Positions 43,587 through 53,348 of a stretch of 64,000 bases of DNA are shown in pieces. The notes below the pieces were generated by a model. That model did not search any database. It saw only the letters and a program-made list of their open reading frames with translations, and had not been told where the DNA came from. Both the position numbers and the translations under genes were made by a program. Source of the stretch: Clostridium chromiireducens (GTDB lineage: Bacteria; Bacillota; Clostridia; Clostridiales; Clostridiaceae); contig NZ_MZGT01000006.1 of assembly GCF_002029255.1 (NCBI RefSeq), forward strand, positions 1 to 64,000, given 5' to 3'. Each line of letters starts with the position of its first letter. Positions within the stretch are counted from its first letter, which is position 1.

Positions 43587-46529
43587 TTAATCCCTATCAA
43601 ATAACTGAATTAAATCATCCTTTGACAGGCTGCTAAGTAAACTGCTATTTTGAAGTTCTCCAGTAAGAATATCGTTAATGAGTTCTTTTTTATCTTCTTG
43701 AAGTAAAATAATCTTTTCTTCAATGGTTCCTTTCGCAATTAACCTAACTACCTCCACTATATCCTCTTGACCAATTCTGTGAGCTCTATCTGTAGCTTGA
43801 TCCTCAACTGCTGGATTCCACCATGGATCAAAGTGAATGACTAAATTTGCTGAAGTTAAATTAAGCCCAGTGCCTCCAGCTTTTAGTGAGATTAAAAATA
43901 CTTTTACAGATTCACTGCTATTAAACTCCTTTACAAGTTTAATTCTATCCTTAGGTCTCGTCTTTCCTTGCAAGTGAAAGAAGTTAATTTCCTCTTTATT
44001 TAAGCGTTCTCCGATTTTATCTAAGGCTGAAGTAAATTGTGAAAACAAAAGAACTTTATTACCAGAATCAATATGCTCTTTAATAAGCTCCACTGCTACT
44101 TCTAGTTTACCGCTTCCACCATTGTAATCTTCAATTATAAGTGAAGGGTCTAAGCATATTTGTCTAAGCTTAGTTAAATATGAAAGTATCTCAATTTTTC
44201 CATCTTTGTTATTCTTCATTGTTGTTCGTACCTTTTTTATATAGTTACTGTATATAGCCTTTTGAGAAACTGTCATTTCAACTAATAACTTCTTTTCTAC
44301 TTTATCTGGCAATTCCTTCATTACCTCTTTTTTAGTCCTTCTTAAAATAAAAGGCTTTATTAACATCTTAAGACTTTCTAAATTATCTTCTCCTCTTGAA
44401 ATGAATTTCTCTTGGAATGTTTCTTTAGAGTATAAATACCCTGGCATTACAAAATCAAATATAGACCAAAGTTCTGTCAAATTGTTTTCAATAGGGGTTC
44501 CCGTTAAGGCAAACCTTCTCTTGGCTTTGATTTCTTTTATAACTTTAGTGTTTTGAGCTAAAGAATTCTTTATGTTTTGTCCTTCATCAATGATACAGTA
44601 ATCAAAGATAATATCTTCATAGTAATCTATGTCAAGTCTCAAGGTCCCATAAGTAGTTATAGCTACATCACAATCACTAATACTATTTATTGACTCAAGT
44701 CTTTGTGGTCCATGTACAATTAATACTTTTAAACTTGGCGCGAACTTTTCAAATTCTTCTTTCCAGTTATAAATTAATGAAGTTGGACAGACAATAAAAG
44801 CCTTTTTATTATTTTCAGAAAGCAAAAATGCAATACTTTGAATTGTCTTACCCAGTCCCATTTCATCTGCCAATATTCCACCAAATCCTAATTCACTTAG
44901 TGTCTTAAACCACTTAAAGCCTTTCATTTGGTATTCTCTAAGCTCTCCATTAAACGTATCTGGCAGAGCTATTTCACTACTATTTATATTAGCTAACTTA
45001 TTTTCTATTTCCTCTAATTCATCAGAGCCTTTAATAACTCCTAACCCTTTATTCATTATATTTTCATATAAATATAATGCTTTACCTTTTTCTACTTTAA
45101 CTCTTCCGTCTACTAAATTCTCACTAATATTTAATACTTCAAAAAGATTAAAAAAATTCCTTAAATTATCATCTTCAAAATCTAAAAAGTCATTATTTTT
45201 AGTTTTGTAGAATCTGCTTTTGTTCCTGTAAGCTTCAAATGCACTATTTAGCTCATTTATTTCTATGTTCCCTATACTATAAGAAAAATCGTAATTTTCC
45301 CCCACATCATATAAGTCTGCATTTATAGATTCTGAATTATATATTTTTTTATTGTTAAGTCCCTTACCTAAAGTGATTTTTCCTAAGGCTTGAATGCTAT
45401 CATCTATACCTTTTAATATATTAAATAACTCTTCATCTCCCCCTATAAACATGAATCTATTCTTCATCTTTGTAAAGTTTCTTTTTTCCATTTCCAAAAG
45501 AAGCTTTTCTTCTTTTCTATAATCTCTTATAAACTTATCTTCTCTACTATTATCATTAAGTATATTAACTTTTCTGCTTCCATAGATTAAGATTACATCA
45601 CAATAAATTTTTCCATCTTCTTTAAACACTAGAAATTCAGGTTTCAAAAAGTTAGATGCAAAATTTCTTAAGCCCTCTGAAATATTAATATTCTCTGTTA
45701 TGCTGCTTAGAATTGAAATTAATTTTGTATAAATATTTATTTCTTTTCTATAAACAATTTCTCTATGGATCTTTAATTTTTCATGAAAAGTCATGTAAGC
45801 ATCACTCTGAATTTTTGAAGGAAGGTAAAGTTCATTTTTAAAATAATAAACATCATTATTTGAATTTAACCGCATCGGAAGCTGCTTGTGAGTTGATAAA
45901 ATCATTTGATTATTATCTTCTTTTAAGTTAAAAGTTATAGGCATATCCTTATGTAAAATTGGTACTGTAAACTCTATATGCTCAAACTTAAATTTGATTT
46001 TTCTATTCTCAACTACTTCTAAAAATACTCTTAAGTCATTTGGCTGAAGTATTAGCTTTTCACTTCTTGAAGCTGTCATCACTTCATAATATTCAGAGTC
46101 TTTTTCTGTTTTTCGAATAAGCCGAGTAGTTTCAGTATTTCCCCATATTTTATATTTCTCTATAGTGTTTTTTTCTGAATCTTCTCTTGCCTCATCCTTA
46201 TCCTTTGATAGTAAACTAAAGAATTTATATGCAGTGGCAGTTATGTGACTGCACATTAGGGTGTATCCACTTGCAGCGAATTCTTTAAACTCATCACAAG
46301 AACAATTTGCTCCCTCAAGTTTTTTCTTCTGAATATCAATTTTAATGTGGGTATTAAACTCTTTGAGTTTGCTTTTATCCTTTACTCTCCCGTAAACATG
46401 ATATATATTTTCAATTTTTTTACCTTTAAAATAGGTGACCAATCCCTTATTAAAAGAATCTTCCCCTTCTCTCTTCATGTGATTAGATACAGATTTAAAT
46501 ACTATTGATTTTAATTCATTTAGTTTCAA
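43587..46529 (-). CDS. SWIM zinc-finger SNF2-family helicase
   Basis: A Swi2/Snf2 ATPase of about 980 residues. A SWIM zinc finger near residues 75-105 (CSCDEF...CSHIT) is followed by a clostridial SNF2-associated region to about 510 and then the two-lobe motor: motif I ADEMGLGKTIQS, motif II as DEGQ where DEAH or DEGH is usual, LTGTPIENN (motif III), and DQATDRAHRIGQ (motif VI). Bacterial members remodel DNA-protein complexes, but a cellular role is not established. I favour a TTG start at 46529 (AGGGGTGA four bases ahead); an in-frame ATG at 46586 would give 999 residues. Confidence 0.85.
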   Translation of the reverse strand: MKLNELKSIVFKSVSNHMKREGEDSFNKGLVTYFKGKKIENIYHVYGRVKDKSKLKEFNTHIKIDIQKKKLEGANCSCDEFKEFAASGYTLMCSHITATAYKFFSLLSKDKDEAREDSEKNTIEKYKIWGNTETTRLIRKTEKDSEYYEVMTASRSEKLILQPNDLRVFLEVVENRKIKFKFEHIEFTVPILHKDMPITFNLKEDNNQMILSTHKQLPMRLNSNNDVYYFKNELYLPSKIQSDAYMTFHEKLKIHREIVYRKEINIYTKLISILSSITENINISEGLRNFASNFLKPEFLVFKEDGKIYCDVILIYGSRKVNILNDNSREDKFIRDYRKEEKLLLEMEKRNFTKMKNRFMFIGGDEELFNILKGIDDSIQALGKITLGKGLNNKKIYNSESINADLYDVGENYDFSYSIGNIEINELNSAFEAYRNKSRFYKTKNNDFLDFEDDNLRNFFNLFEVLNISENLVDGRVKVEKGKALYLYENIMNKGLGVIKGSDELEEIENKLANINSSEIALPDTFNGELREYQMKGFKWFKTLSELGFGGILADEMGLGKTIQSIAFLLSENNKKAFIVCPTSLIYNWKEEFEKFAPSLKVLIVHGPQRLESINSISDCDVAITTYGTLRLDIDYYEDIIFDYCIIDEGQNIKNSLAQNTKVIKEIKAKRRFALTGTPIENNLTELWSIFDFVMPGYLYSKETFQEKFISRGEDNLESLKMLIKPFILRRTKKEVMKELPDKVEKKLLVEMTVSQKAIYSNYIKKVRTTMKNNKDGKIEILSYLTKLRQICLDPSLIIEDYNGGSGKLEVAVELIKEHIDSGNKVLLFSQFTSALDKIGERLNKEEINFFHLQGKTRPKDRIKLVKEFNSSESVKVFLISLKAGGTGLNLTSANLVIHFDPWWNPAVEDQATDRAHRIGQEDIVEVVRLIAKGTIEEKIILLQEDKKELINDILTGELQNSSLLSSLSKDDLIQLFDRD

Positions 46530-46744
46530 GAAATCACCCCTTTCAATTGTGTACCTCTGGTTAATCATTTTAAATTCATTTAGCAATTTAAGCCTTCTTA
46601 TATTAATAACGTTTCTTTCATAGATTATATTATAGCATAGTGATTTCTATAACTTTGGTTAAATAAATAAACTACGAAGACCGCTCACCAACTACTCCTT
46701 CTCTCTTGCCTAAAGTTCTTTCACCACCTTCAATTAATTCAATA

Positions 46745-46773
46745 GTATAAAATCTACTTTAAGTTAAATAATA
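46745..46773 (+). promoter_or_regulatory. Candidate sigma-G (forespore) promoter of the spore cluster
   Basis: GTATA (46745-46749) and AATAATA (46767-46773) are separated by 17 bp. This fits the sigma-G consensus GHATR / CATWHTA with one mismatch. Its location 34 bp before the first gene of the spoVA-like cluster makes it plausible. Confidence 0.5.
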
Positions 46774-46806
46774 ACCTTATATTATTAAGATGAGGAGGTA
46801 AAAAAA

Positions 46807-47535
46807 TTGAATGAAGGCTTAGTCGTTTTAGTGCGTTCTATTATTGCATTCTTTTCTTTACTTATTTTCGCTAAGATACTAGGAAAACAACAAATTAGTC
46901 AATTAACATTCTTTGATTATGCTCTTGGAATAACAATTGGATCAATTGCCGCGACTCTTACTACGGACTTATCCAGCAGAGCATGGCCCCATTTTGTTGG
47001 ACTTCTCACTTGGTGTTTACTTGGGTATTTAATGGAATATGTTACTGAAAAATGGAGATATGCCGCAAAATATATTGAAGGCGAACCTACAATTGTGATT
47101 ATGAATGGCAAAATAATGGAAAATGCATTAAAAAAAATGAAATATACAGCCGCAGATCTTATGGGATTATTGAGAGTTAAGGATGTTTTTGATCTGTCCC
47201 AAGTAGATTTTGCGATTATTGAACCAAATGGCCAATTATCAGTTCTAAAGAAACCAGAATATGAACCTTTAACCCCTAAGGATATGAGTATTCTAAAAGC
47301 ACCAAGCGGTATAAGTACTGAACTTATTTATGATGGAATTCTTATAAATGAAAATCTGAAACAACTTAATAAAACTGAAAAATGGCTAATGGCTCAACTG
47401 AAAATGCATGAGATTAAGGATGTTTCAGAAGTATTTATTGCAACCTTGACTCCTTCTGGCTCCTTATATATAGACAAGTATGATGATCATATGCTAAAAG
47501 CGACCGATATTGGTGATTATAAAGGACCATATTAA
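46807..47535 (+). CDS. YetF-type (DUF421) membrane protein
   Basis: A 242-residue protein with three N-terminal helices, starting NEGLVVLVRSIIAFFSLLIFAKILGKQQISQLTFFDY, the DUF421 signature. Two soluble repeats follow (around EGEPTIVIMNGKIMENAL and TELIYDGILINENLKQL). Proteins of this family sit in spore inner membranes or general stress regulons. The start is a TTG with GAGGAGGT. It opens the cluster that contains the 2Duf-like protein and SpoVA proteins; DUF4363 follows after 15 bp. Confidence 0.85.
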   Translation: MNEGLVVLVRSIIAFFSLLIFAKILGKQQISQLTFFDYALGITIGSIAATLTTDLSSRAWPHFVGLLTWCLLGYLMEYVTEKWRYAAKYIEGEPTIVIMNGKIMENALKKMKYTAADLMGLLRVKDVFDLSQVDFAIIEPNGQLSVLKKPEYEPLTPKDMSILKAPSGISTELIYDGILINENLKQLNKTEKWLMAQLKMHEIKDVSEVFIATLTPSGSLYIDKYDDHMLKATDIGDYKGPY

Positions 47536-47550
47536 AGGAGGAAAATAATC

Positions 47551-47916
47551 GTGAGAAAATTATTAATAATATCTATACCTATAGTTGCACTAATTTCTTT
47601 TGTATTAATTATGCTCAGTGGCAGCTTTTTAAAAAAGTTCTCCGTAAAAAATGACAGCATCCCTGAATCGATACAATTAATTACTCAAGATATAGAATTA
47701 GAAAATTGGGAGAACGCTAATGAAAAAATAGAGAACTTATCAACTACATGGAAGACCTTCATTAAAAGAATTCAATTTAGTTCAGAGAGAGACGAAATAA
47801 ATTCTTTAGATACAAGTATAGCTCGTCTTCGTGGCGCTATAGCTGCAAAGGATAAATCTGCCTCATTGATAGAATTAAGTGAGGCTTATGAGCATTGGGA
47901 AGGATTAGGCAAATAG
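47551..47916 (+). CDS. DUF4363-type small exported protein
   Basis: A 121-residue protein with an N-terminal membrane anchor or signal (KLLIISIPIVALISFVLIM) and a helical domain with repeated TTW/ENWENANEKIENL-like elements, as in DUF4363 proteins found next to DUF421 genes. It has a GTG start with AAAGGAGG. It forms a two-gene unit with the YetF-type gene and ends at a long AT-rich hairpin. The function is unknown. Confidence 0.75.
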   Translation: MRKLLIISIPIVALISFVLIMLSGSFLKKFSVKNDSIPESIQLITQDIELENWENANEKIENLSTTWKTFIKRIQFSSERDEINSLDTSIARLRGAIAAKDKSASLIELSEAYEHWEGLGK

Positions 47917-47950
47917 ATATTACACATAACTACATAATAAGAATTCAAGT

Positions 47951-48013
47951 AAATAAATATACTCTCATACCTATAAAATATAAATTTAATTAGGAATGGA
48001 AGTATATTTATTT
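47951..48013. terminator. Bidirectional terminator-like hairpin
   Basis: AAATAAATATACT (47951-47963) pairs with AGTATATTTATTT (48001-48013), followed on the plus strand by ATTTTTTG. It separates the convergent DUF4363 and DUF1657 genes. Confidence 0.55.
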
Positions 48014-48028
48014 ATTTTTTGTTATCTA

Positions 48029-48232
48029 TTATTTATTATACTGTGGTTCTTCTTGTTTTACAAAGTCAAGTCTTGATTGTATTGTTTGTGCTACATTATC
48101 CATTGTACTTGAAAGTTGATTAAACATTTGCTTTGCCTCTTGGTTATCTGTATCTAAAGAAAATGTCTTCATATCTGCAGCTAATCCTTTTGCACTAGCT
48201 AGTGCTGTTTCAAGTTTTGTTCCTGTTGGCAT
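48029..48232 (-). CDS. DUF1657 small protein
   Basis: A 67-residue helical protein (LETALASAKGLAADMKTFSLDTDNQEAKQMF, ending EEPQYNK) of the DUF1657 family. In Bacillus, DUF1657 genes occur in the spoVA2mob operon linked with high spore heat resistance. The paralogue at 48421 shares the core SLxxxxxEAKxxF and the terminal EEPQY. It is read in the opposite direction from the rest of the cluster but has its own sigma-G-like promoter. Confidence 0.85.
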   Translation of the reverse strand: MPTGTKLETALASAKGLAADMKTFSLDTDNQEAKQMFNQLSSTMDNVAQTIQSRLDFVKQEEPQYNK

Positions 48233-48269
48233 ATAAAATTCCTCCTTTATATTTTTTAATCGACCACTA

Positions 48270-48298
48270 TATTTTGTTCATAATCAATCTAAATATTC
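48270..48298 (-). promoter_or_regulatory. Candidate sigma-G promoter of the minus-strand DUF1657 gene
   Basis: On the minus strand GAATA (48294-48298) and CAAAATA (48270-48276) are 17 bp apart, one mismatch from the sigma-G consensus and 38 bp before the start codon. Confidence 0.5.
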
Positions 48299-48420
48299 GA
48301 TTTATTTATATTAAAATTATTCCTAAACTTCTTAATTTTTTATAATCTAAGAATTAAAATCAAGCTTATTGGATAAAGTAAATTAGTAAAATTTCAATAA
48401 ATATTAAAGGAGACTTTTAT

Positions 48421-48627
48421 ATGACAGCGATATCTAAAGTAAAACAAACGTTAGCTACCTTAAAAGGGGCTGAAGCTACTTTAAGAATGTATTCATTGCA
48501 AGAACGTGATAAAGAAGCTAAGGATGCATTTAATACAGCATTTGAAGAAATAAGTAAAATTAAAACAGATTTAGAAAAAAGAGTAGGAACCATGGAGTTT
48601 GAGGAACCCCAATATAAGGGTAATTAA
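48421..48627 (+). CDS. DUF1657 small protein
   Basis: A 68-residue protein (KVKQTLATLKGAEATLRMYSL, ending EEPQYKGN), paralogous to the gene at 48029. It lies directly ahead of the 2Duf-like gene with 12 bp between stop and start, and the same domain recurs at the C-terminus of that protein. It has a good ribosome site (AAAGGAG). Confidence 0.88.
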   Translation: MTAISKVKQTLATLKGAEATLRMYSLQERDKEAKDAFNTAFEEISKIKTDLEKRVGTMEFEEPQYKGN

Positions 48628-48639
48628 GTGAGGTGGAAT

Positions 48640-49500
48640 ATGAATACTTGGTCTATACTATTATTTAATTCAATAGTTTTATTTTTTTTAACGTTAGTTA
48701 TATCAAAATATATGAAGAAAAAGACCTTAGCTAGAGCAACGCCCTTTGACCTAATTTCTTATGCTGTCATAGCTATTATTATTACTTTAATTTCTTTAAA
48801 TCTTATCAATAATATTTATTTTGGATTAACTACACTGGCAGTTTGGTTTCTGATGCCTCTTATCCTAGATTATGCTTCCATGAGAAGCAAGTGGGTATAT
48901 AATGCGTTACATGGCAAGGAAAGAGTATTAATTAAAAACGGTAAAGTAATGGAAGATAACTTATCTAAAGAAAGAATTACAGGACAAGAATTTTTGCAGG
49001 AACTGCGTTCTAAAAAAGCATTTAATTTAGCTGATGTTGAATTTGCTGTAATGGAAACTACCGGAGATATAAACGTAAACTTAAAAGCTGATAAGAAACC
49101 TGTTACTGCTTCTGATTTAGGAAAGCAGGTTGGATCAAAGACTGAACCACAAACAGTTATTTTGGATGGTAATATATTAAATGAAGGCCTTACTAATGCT
49201 GGGTTAAATCAAGGGTGGCTTACAACTCAATTAGAAATCAAAGGGGTCACCCTTGAGAATGTTTTTCTTGGTCAAGTGGATTCTTCTGGCGACTTATATA
49301 TCGATCTTTTTGATGATTTAATACAAGTTCCTAAAACAGAAGTTAAAGAAATGTTATATGCCAGCATCGAAAAAACCCAAGCAGATCTTATGTCATTTTC
49401 TTTAGATAGTGACAATGAAGCTGCAAAAACTATGTATTCACAAAATGCTGAAAAACTAGAAAAAATCATAAAAAAATTAGAACCACATTTATTACGTTAG
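48640..49500 (+). CDS. 2Duf-like spore membrane protein (DUF421 + DUF1657)
   Basis: A 286-residue protein. The N-terminal part has three membrane helices and a DUF421 soluble region, including KERVLIKNGKVMEDNL and EPQTVILDGNILNEGL. The last 50 residues (MLYASIEKTQADLMSFSLDSDNEAAKTMY...) align with the two separate DUF1657 proteins nearby. The DUF421-DUF1657 combination is that of 2Duf, described from the Bacillus spoVA2mob operon as raising wet-heat resistance of spores. The start is ATG 48640 (AGGTGG ribosome site) or an in-frame GTG at 48628. Confidence 0.85.
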   Translation: MNTWSILLFNSIVLFFLTLVISKYMKKKTLARATPFDLISYAVIAIIITLISLNLINNIYFGLTTLAVWFLMPLILDYASMRSKWVYNALHGKERVLIKNGKVMEDNLSKERITGQEFLQELRSKKAFNLADVEFAVMETTGDINVNLKADKKPVTASDLGKQVGSKTEPQTVILDGNILNEGLTNAGLNQGWLTTQLEIKGVTLENVFLGQVDSSGDLYIDLFDDLIQVPKTEVKEMLYASIEKTQADLMSFSLDSDNEAAKTMYSQNAEKLEKIIKKLEPHLLR

Positions 49501-49512
49501 AAGGTGAAACCA

Positions 49513-49992
49513 ATGTCAAACATGAAAAAGAAAAAAATGACCACTGCTCAGCAACAATATGATGCTTTGATAAGCAGTATTGAACCAAAAAGACCAATAC
49601 TTAAGAATTGTATTAGGGCTTTTCTCGTAGGCGGAGCAATATGTTCAATTGGTCAAATATTACAGTGGTTTTTTATTAACTATTATAATTTTGACGAAAA
49701 GACATCAGTAGGTCCTACTTCCCTAATTTTAATCTTTTTTGCCGCCTTATTTACCGGCCTCGGAATTTATGATCATCTCAGCCAGTGGGCTGGTTCGGGA
49801 ACTGCTGTCCCTATTACAGGATTTGCAAACTCCATAGCTTCTGCTTCAATCGAACATAAAAGTGAAGGTTTTGTGCTTGGAGTAGCGGGAAATATGTTCC
49901 AACTTGCTGGAGCAATTATTGTTTATGGAGTTTTTGCTGCTGTTGTAGTTGCTGCCATAAAAATGTCAATAATTTGGTTGGGGGCGATGTAA
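49513..49992 (+). CDS. spoVAC: Stage V sporulation protein AC
   Basis: A 159-residue spore inner-membrane protein. SpoVA proteins move Ca-dipicolinate into the developing spore and release it in germination, and SpoVAC behaves as a mechanosensitive channel in Bacillus. The typical segments LKNCIRAFLVGGAICSIGQ, YDHLSQWAGSGTAVPITGFANSI and KSEGFVLGVAGNMFQLAGAII are present. The start at ATG 49513 has AAGGTGA. It is followed without a gap by spoVAD. Confidence 0.93.
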   Translation: MSNMKKKKMTTAQQQYDALISSIEPKRPILKNCIRAFLVGGAICSIGQILQWFFINYYNFDEKTSVGPTSLILIFFAALFTGLGIYDHLSQWAGSGTAVPITGFANSIASASIEHKSEGFVLGVAGNMFQLAGAIIVYGVFAAVVVAAIKMSIIWLGAM

Positions 49993-50994
49993 ATGCTTAA
50001 GGGGCATCAATCCTGGATTTTTAATTCTAAACCTACAATATTAGCTTCAGCTGCCGTTGGTGGTCCTTTTGAGGGTAATGGAGCTTTAGCAAATGACTTT
50101 GATATAATTTGTGAAGATTTATGGTTAGGGCAAGATAGCTATGAAAAAGCAGAAAAAGCTCTACTTGAGCATGCTTGTGAGAGGGCTATACAAAAATCAA
50201 ATATACAAAAAGAAGATATTAATTTTTTCTTTAGTGGAGACTTAATGAATCAAATCATTTCCAGCAGCTTTGCTGCAAGAACTTTAGGAATACCTTATTT
50301 AGGAATCTTTGGTGCTTGTTCTAGCTCCATGGAAAGTCTATCCTTAGCCGCTCAATTAATTGACAGCAAAGCTGCTAAATACGTTGTAGCAGCTGCCTGC
50401 AGTCATAATGCAGCTGCTGAAAAAACCTTTAGATATCCTACTGATTATGGGGTACAAAGACCTCCTACTGCACAGTGGACAGTAACTGGATCTGGAGCTG
50501 CAGTTCTCGCACAAAATGGAGATGGACCAAAAGTAACTTCTGCTACTATAGGAAGAGTAATAGACATGGGAGTTTCAGATCCCTATAATGTTGGAGCCGC
50601 TATGGCACCAGCAGCTGTAGATACCATTGAAGCTCATTTTAGAGATTTAAATATTGATGCAACTCATTATGATCTTATCGCTACTGGTGATTTAGGCAAA
50701 GTTGGTCACGAGCTTGCTAATGCTTTATTGGAAAAACACAGAATAAACATGCCAAGAGATATATTTACAGACTGCGGACTCTTAATCTACAAAGATGATC
50801 AACCAGCATTTTCTGGCGGCAGTGGTTGTGGTTGCTCTGCCAGTGTAACTTATGGACATCTACTTAATCGTATGCGAAGAGGAGAATTAAAGAAAATATT
50901 AATTGTTGCAACAGGTGCTTTAATGTCTCCTATATCCTTTCAACAAAAGGAAAGCATACCTTGTATTGCTCATGCTGTTTCTATAGAAATGTAA
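49993..50994 (+). CDS. spoVAD: Stage V sporulation protein AD
   Basis: A 333-residue thiolase-fold protein that binds dipicolinic acid and docks SpoVA function in the inner spore membrane. Typical motifs are PTILASAAVGGPFEGNG, FGACSSSMESL (the position of the thiolase nucleophile), SHNAAAEKTFRYPTDYG and SGGSGCGCSASVTYGH. The ATG directly follows the spoVAC stop. Confidence 0.95.
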   Translation: MLKGHQSWIFNSKPTILASAAVGGPFEGNGALANDFDIICEDLWLGQDSYEKAEKALLEHACERAIQKSNIQKEDINFFFSGDLMNQIISSSFAARTLGIPYLGIFGACSSSMESLSLAAQLIDSKAAKYVVAAACSHNAAAEKTFRYPTDYGVQRPPTAQWTVTGSGAAVLAQNGDGPKVTSATIGRVIDMGVSDPYNVGAAMAPAAVDTIEAHFRDLNIDATHYDLIATGDLGKVGHELANALLEKHRINMPRDIFTDCGLLIYKDDQPAFSGGSGCGCSASVTYGHLLNRMRRGELKKILIVATGALMSPISFQQKESIPCIAHAVSIEM

Positions 50995-51016
50995 AAAGGA
51001 AGGTGAAAATCAAATT

Positions 51017-51370
51017 ATGGAAAAATTAATTTTTGCATTTATCATAGGTGGTTTAATTTGCGTTATCGGTCAACTTATAACTGATATTTTAAAGGTTACG
51101 CCTGCCCACACAACTTGCACACTAGTTGTAATTGGTGCAATACTAGGTGGATTAGGTCTATATGATCCTTTAGTAAAATTCGCAGGTGCAGGCGCATTTG
51201 TACCTATAAGCAGCTTTGGAAATACCCTAGTTACAGCTGCTATAACTGATGCTGAACAAACCGGTTTTATAGGAATATTTACTGGTGTATTAAAGACCGT
51301 AAGTGTAGGAGTTTCTGCCGCAATAGTCTTTGGTTTTATTTCTGCCCTTGTGTTCAAACCAAAAGGTTGA
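51017..51370 (+). CDS. spoVAE: Stage V sporulation protein AE (SpoVAEb type)
   Basis: A 117-residue protein with three to four helices and the SpoVAE motifs FIIGGLICVIGQLI, GLYDPLVKFAGAGAFVPISSFGN. It completes the AC-AD-AE core set, the minimum found in clostridia. The ribosome site is GGAAGGTGA. Confidence 0.93.
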   Translation: MEKLIFAFIIGGLICVIGQLITDILKVTPAHTTCTLVVIGAILGGLGLYDPLVKFAGAGAFVPISSFGNTLVTAAITDAEQTGFIGIFTGVLKTVSVGVSAAIVFGFISALVFKPKG

Positions 51371-51414
51371 GGTGCAGAATTCTAAAAAATAAGTTTCTAG
51401 GAATCATCAACAAG

Positions 51415-51444
51415 AAAAGCTTAGTGCGGGAACACTAAGCTTTT
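51415..51444 (+). terminator. Intrinsic terminator of the spoVA cluster
   Basis: A 12-bp stem AAAAGCTTAGTG/CACTAAGCTTTT with a six-base loop lies 45 bp past spoVAE and may also serve the convergent PTS operon ending at 51469. Confidence 0.8.
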
Positions 51445-51468
51445 CCTATAACGTTTTAGTTGTTAGAG

Positions 51469-51954
51469 TTAATTATATTCCAATAAAATCTCTTCCTTAG
51501 CGTTCATACTCATACCAGTTCTAAAACTCACAATCTTATGATTGTTAGGTTCTGAAATTACCAGCATAGTAATATCATCTAGGCCTTTTTCTTTAATAAA
51601 GTTTCTGTCAAAGCTTAAAAGAAGATCACCTTTTTTTACTGCTTTTCCTTCTTCACAATGCAATTCAAAACCTTCTCCGTTTAAAGCTACAGTATCGATT
51701 CCTACATGAATTAAAAATTCCACTCCATCTTTCGTTCTAATACCAACAGCATGCTTACTTTCTTTCATAACTGCTGCTATAGTTCCATCACAAGGTGAAT
51801 ATATTTTTCCTTCACTTGGTTTAATAGCGATTCCTTCCCCCATCATTTTTTGTGAGAACATTTCATCATTAACCTTACTTAAGTCAATACTTACACCATC
51901 AGCAAAAGCATAAAATACTTTATTCTTATTTTTATTAAATAAATTTTTAAACAT
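51469..51954 (-). CDS. PTS glucose/alpha-glucoside family IIA component
   Basis: A 161-residue IIA(Glc)-type phosphocarrier. The active-site histidine lies in EFLIHVGIDTVALNGEGF, with the second conserved His in the FELHCEEG or the GIRTKDGV surroundings. It receives phosphate from HPr and passes it to the IIB domain of the adjacent permease, which lacks a IIA of its own. The ATG 51954 start (AGAGGT) overlaps glvA's stop region by a few bases in the coding direction. Confidence 0.88.
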   Translation of the reverse strand: MFKNLFNKNKNKVFYAFADGVSIDLSKVNDEMFSQKMMGEGIAIKPSEGKIYSPCDGTIAAVMKESKHAVGIRTKDGVEFLIHVGIDTVALNGEGFELHCEEGKAVKKGDLLLSFDRNFIKEKGLDDITMLVISEPNNHKIVSFRTGMSMNAKEEILLEYN

Positions 51955-51962
51955 ACATACCT

Positions 51963-53306
<1,344 letters not shown>

Positions 53307-53348
53307 TTAATTTATATTATTCTTCAAATATTTCTACGATTTATATTA

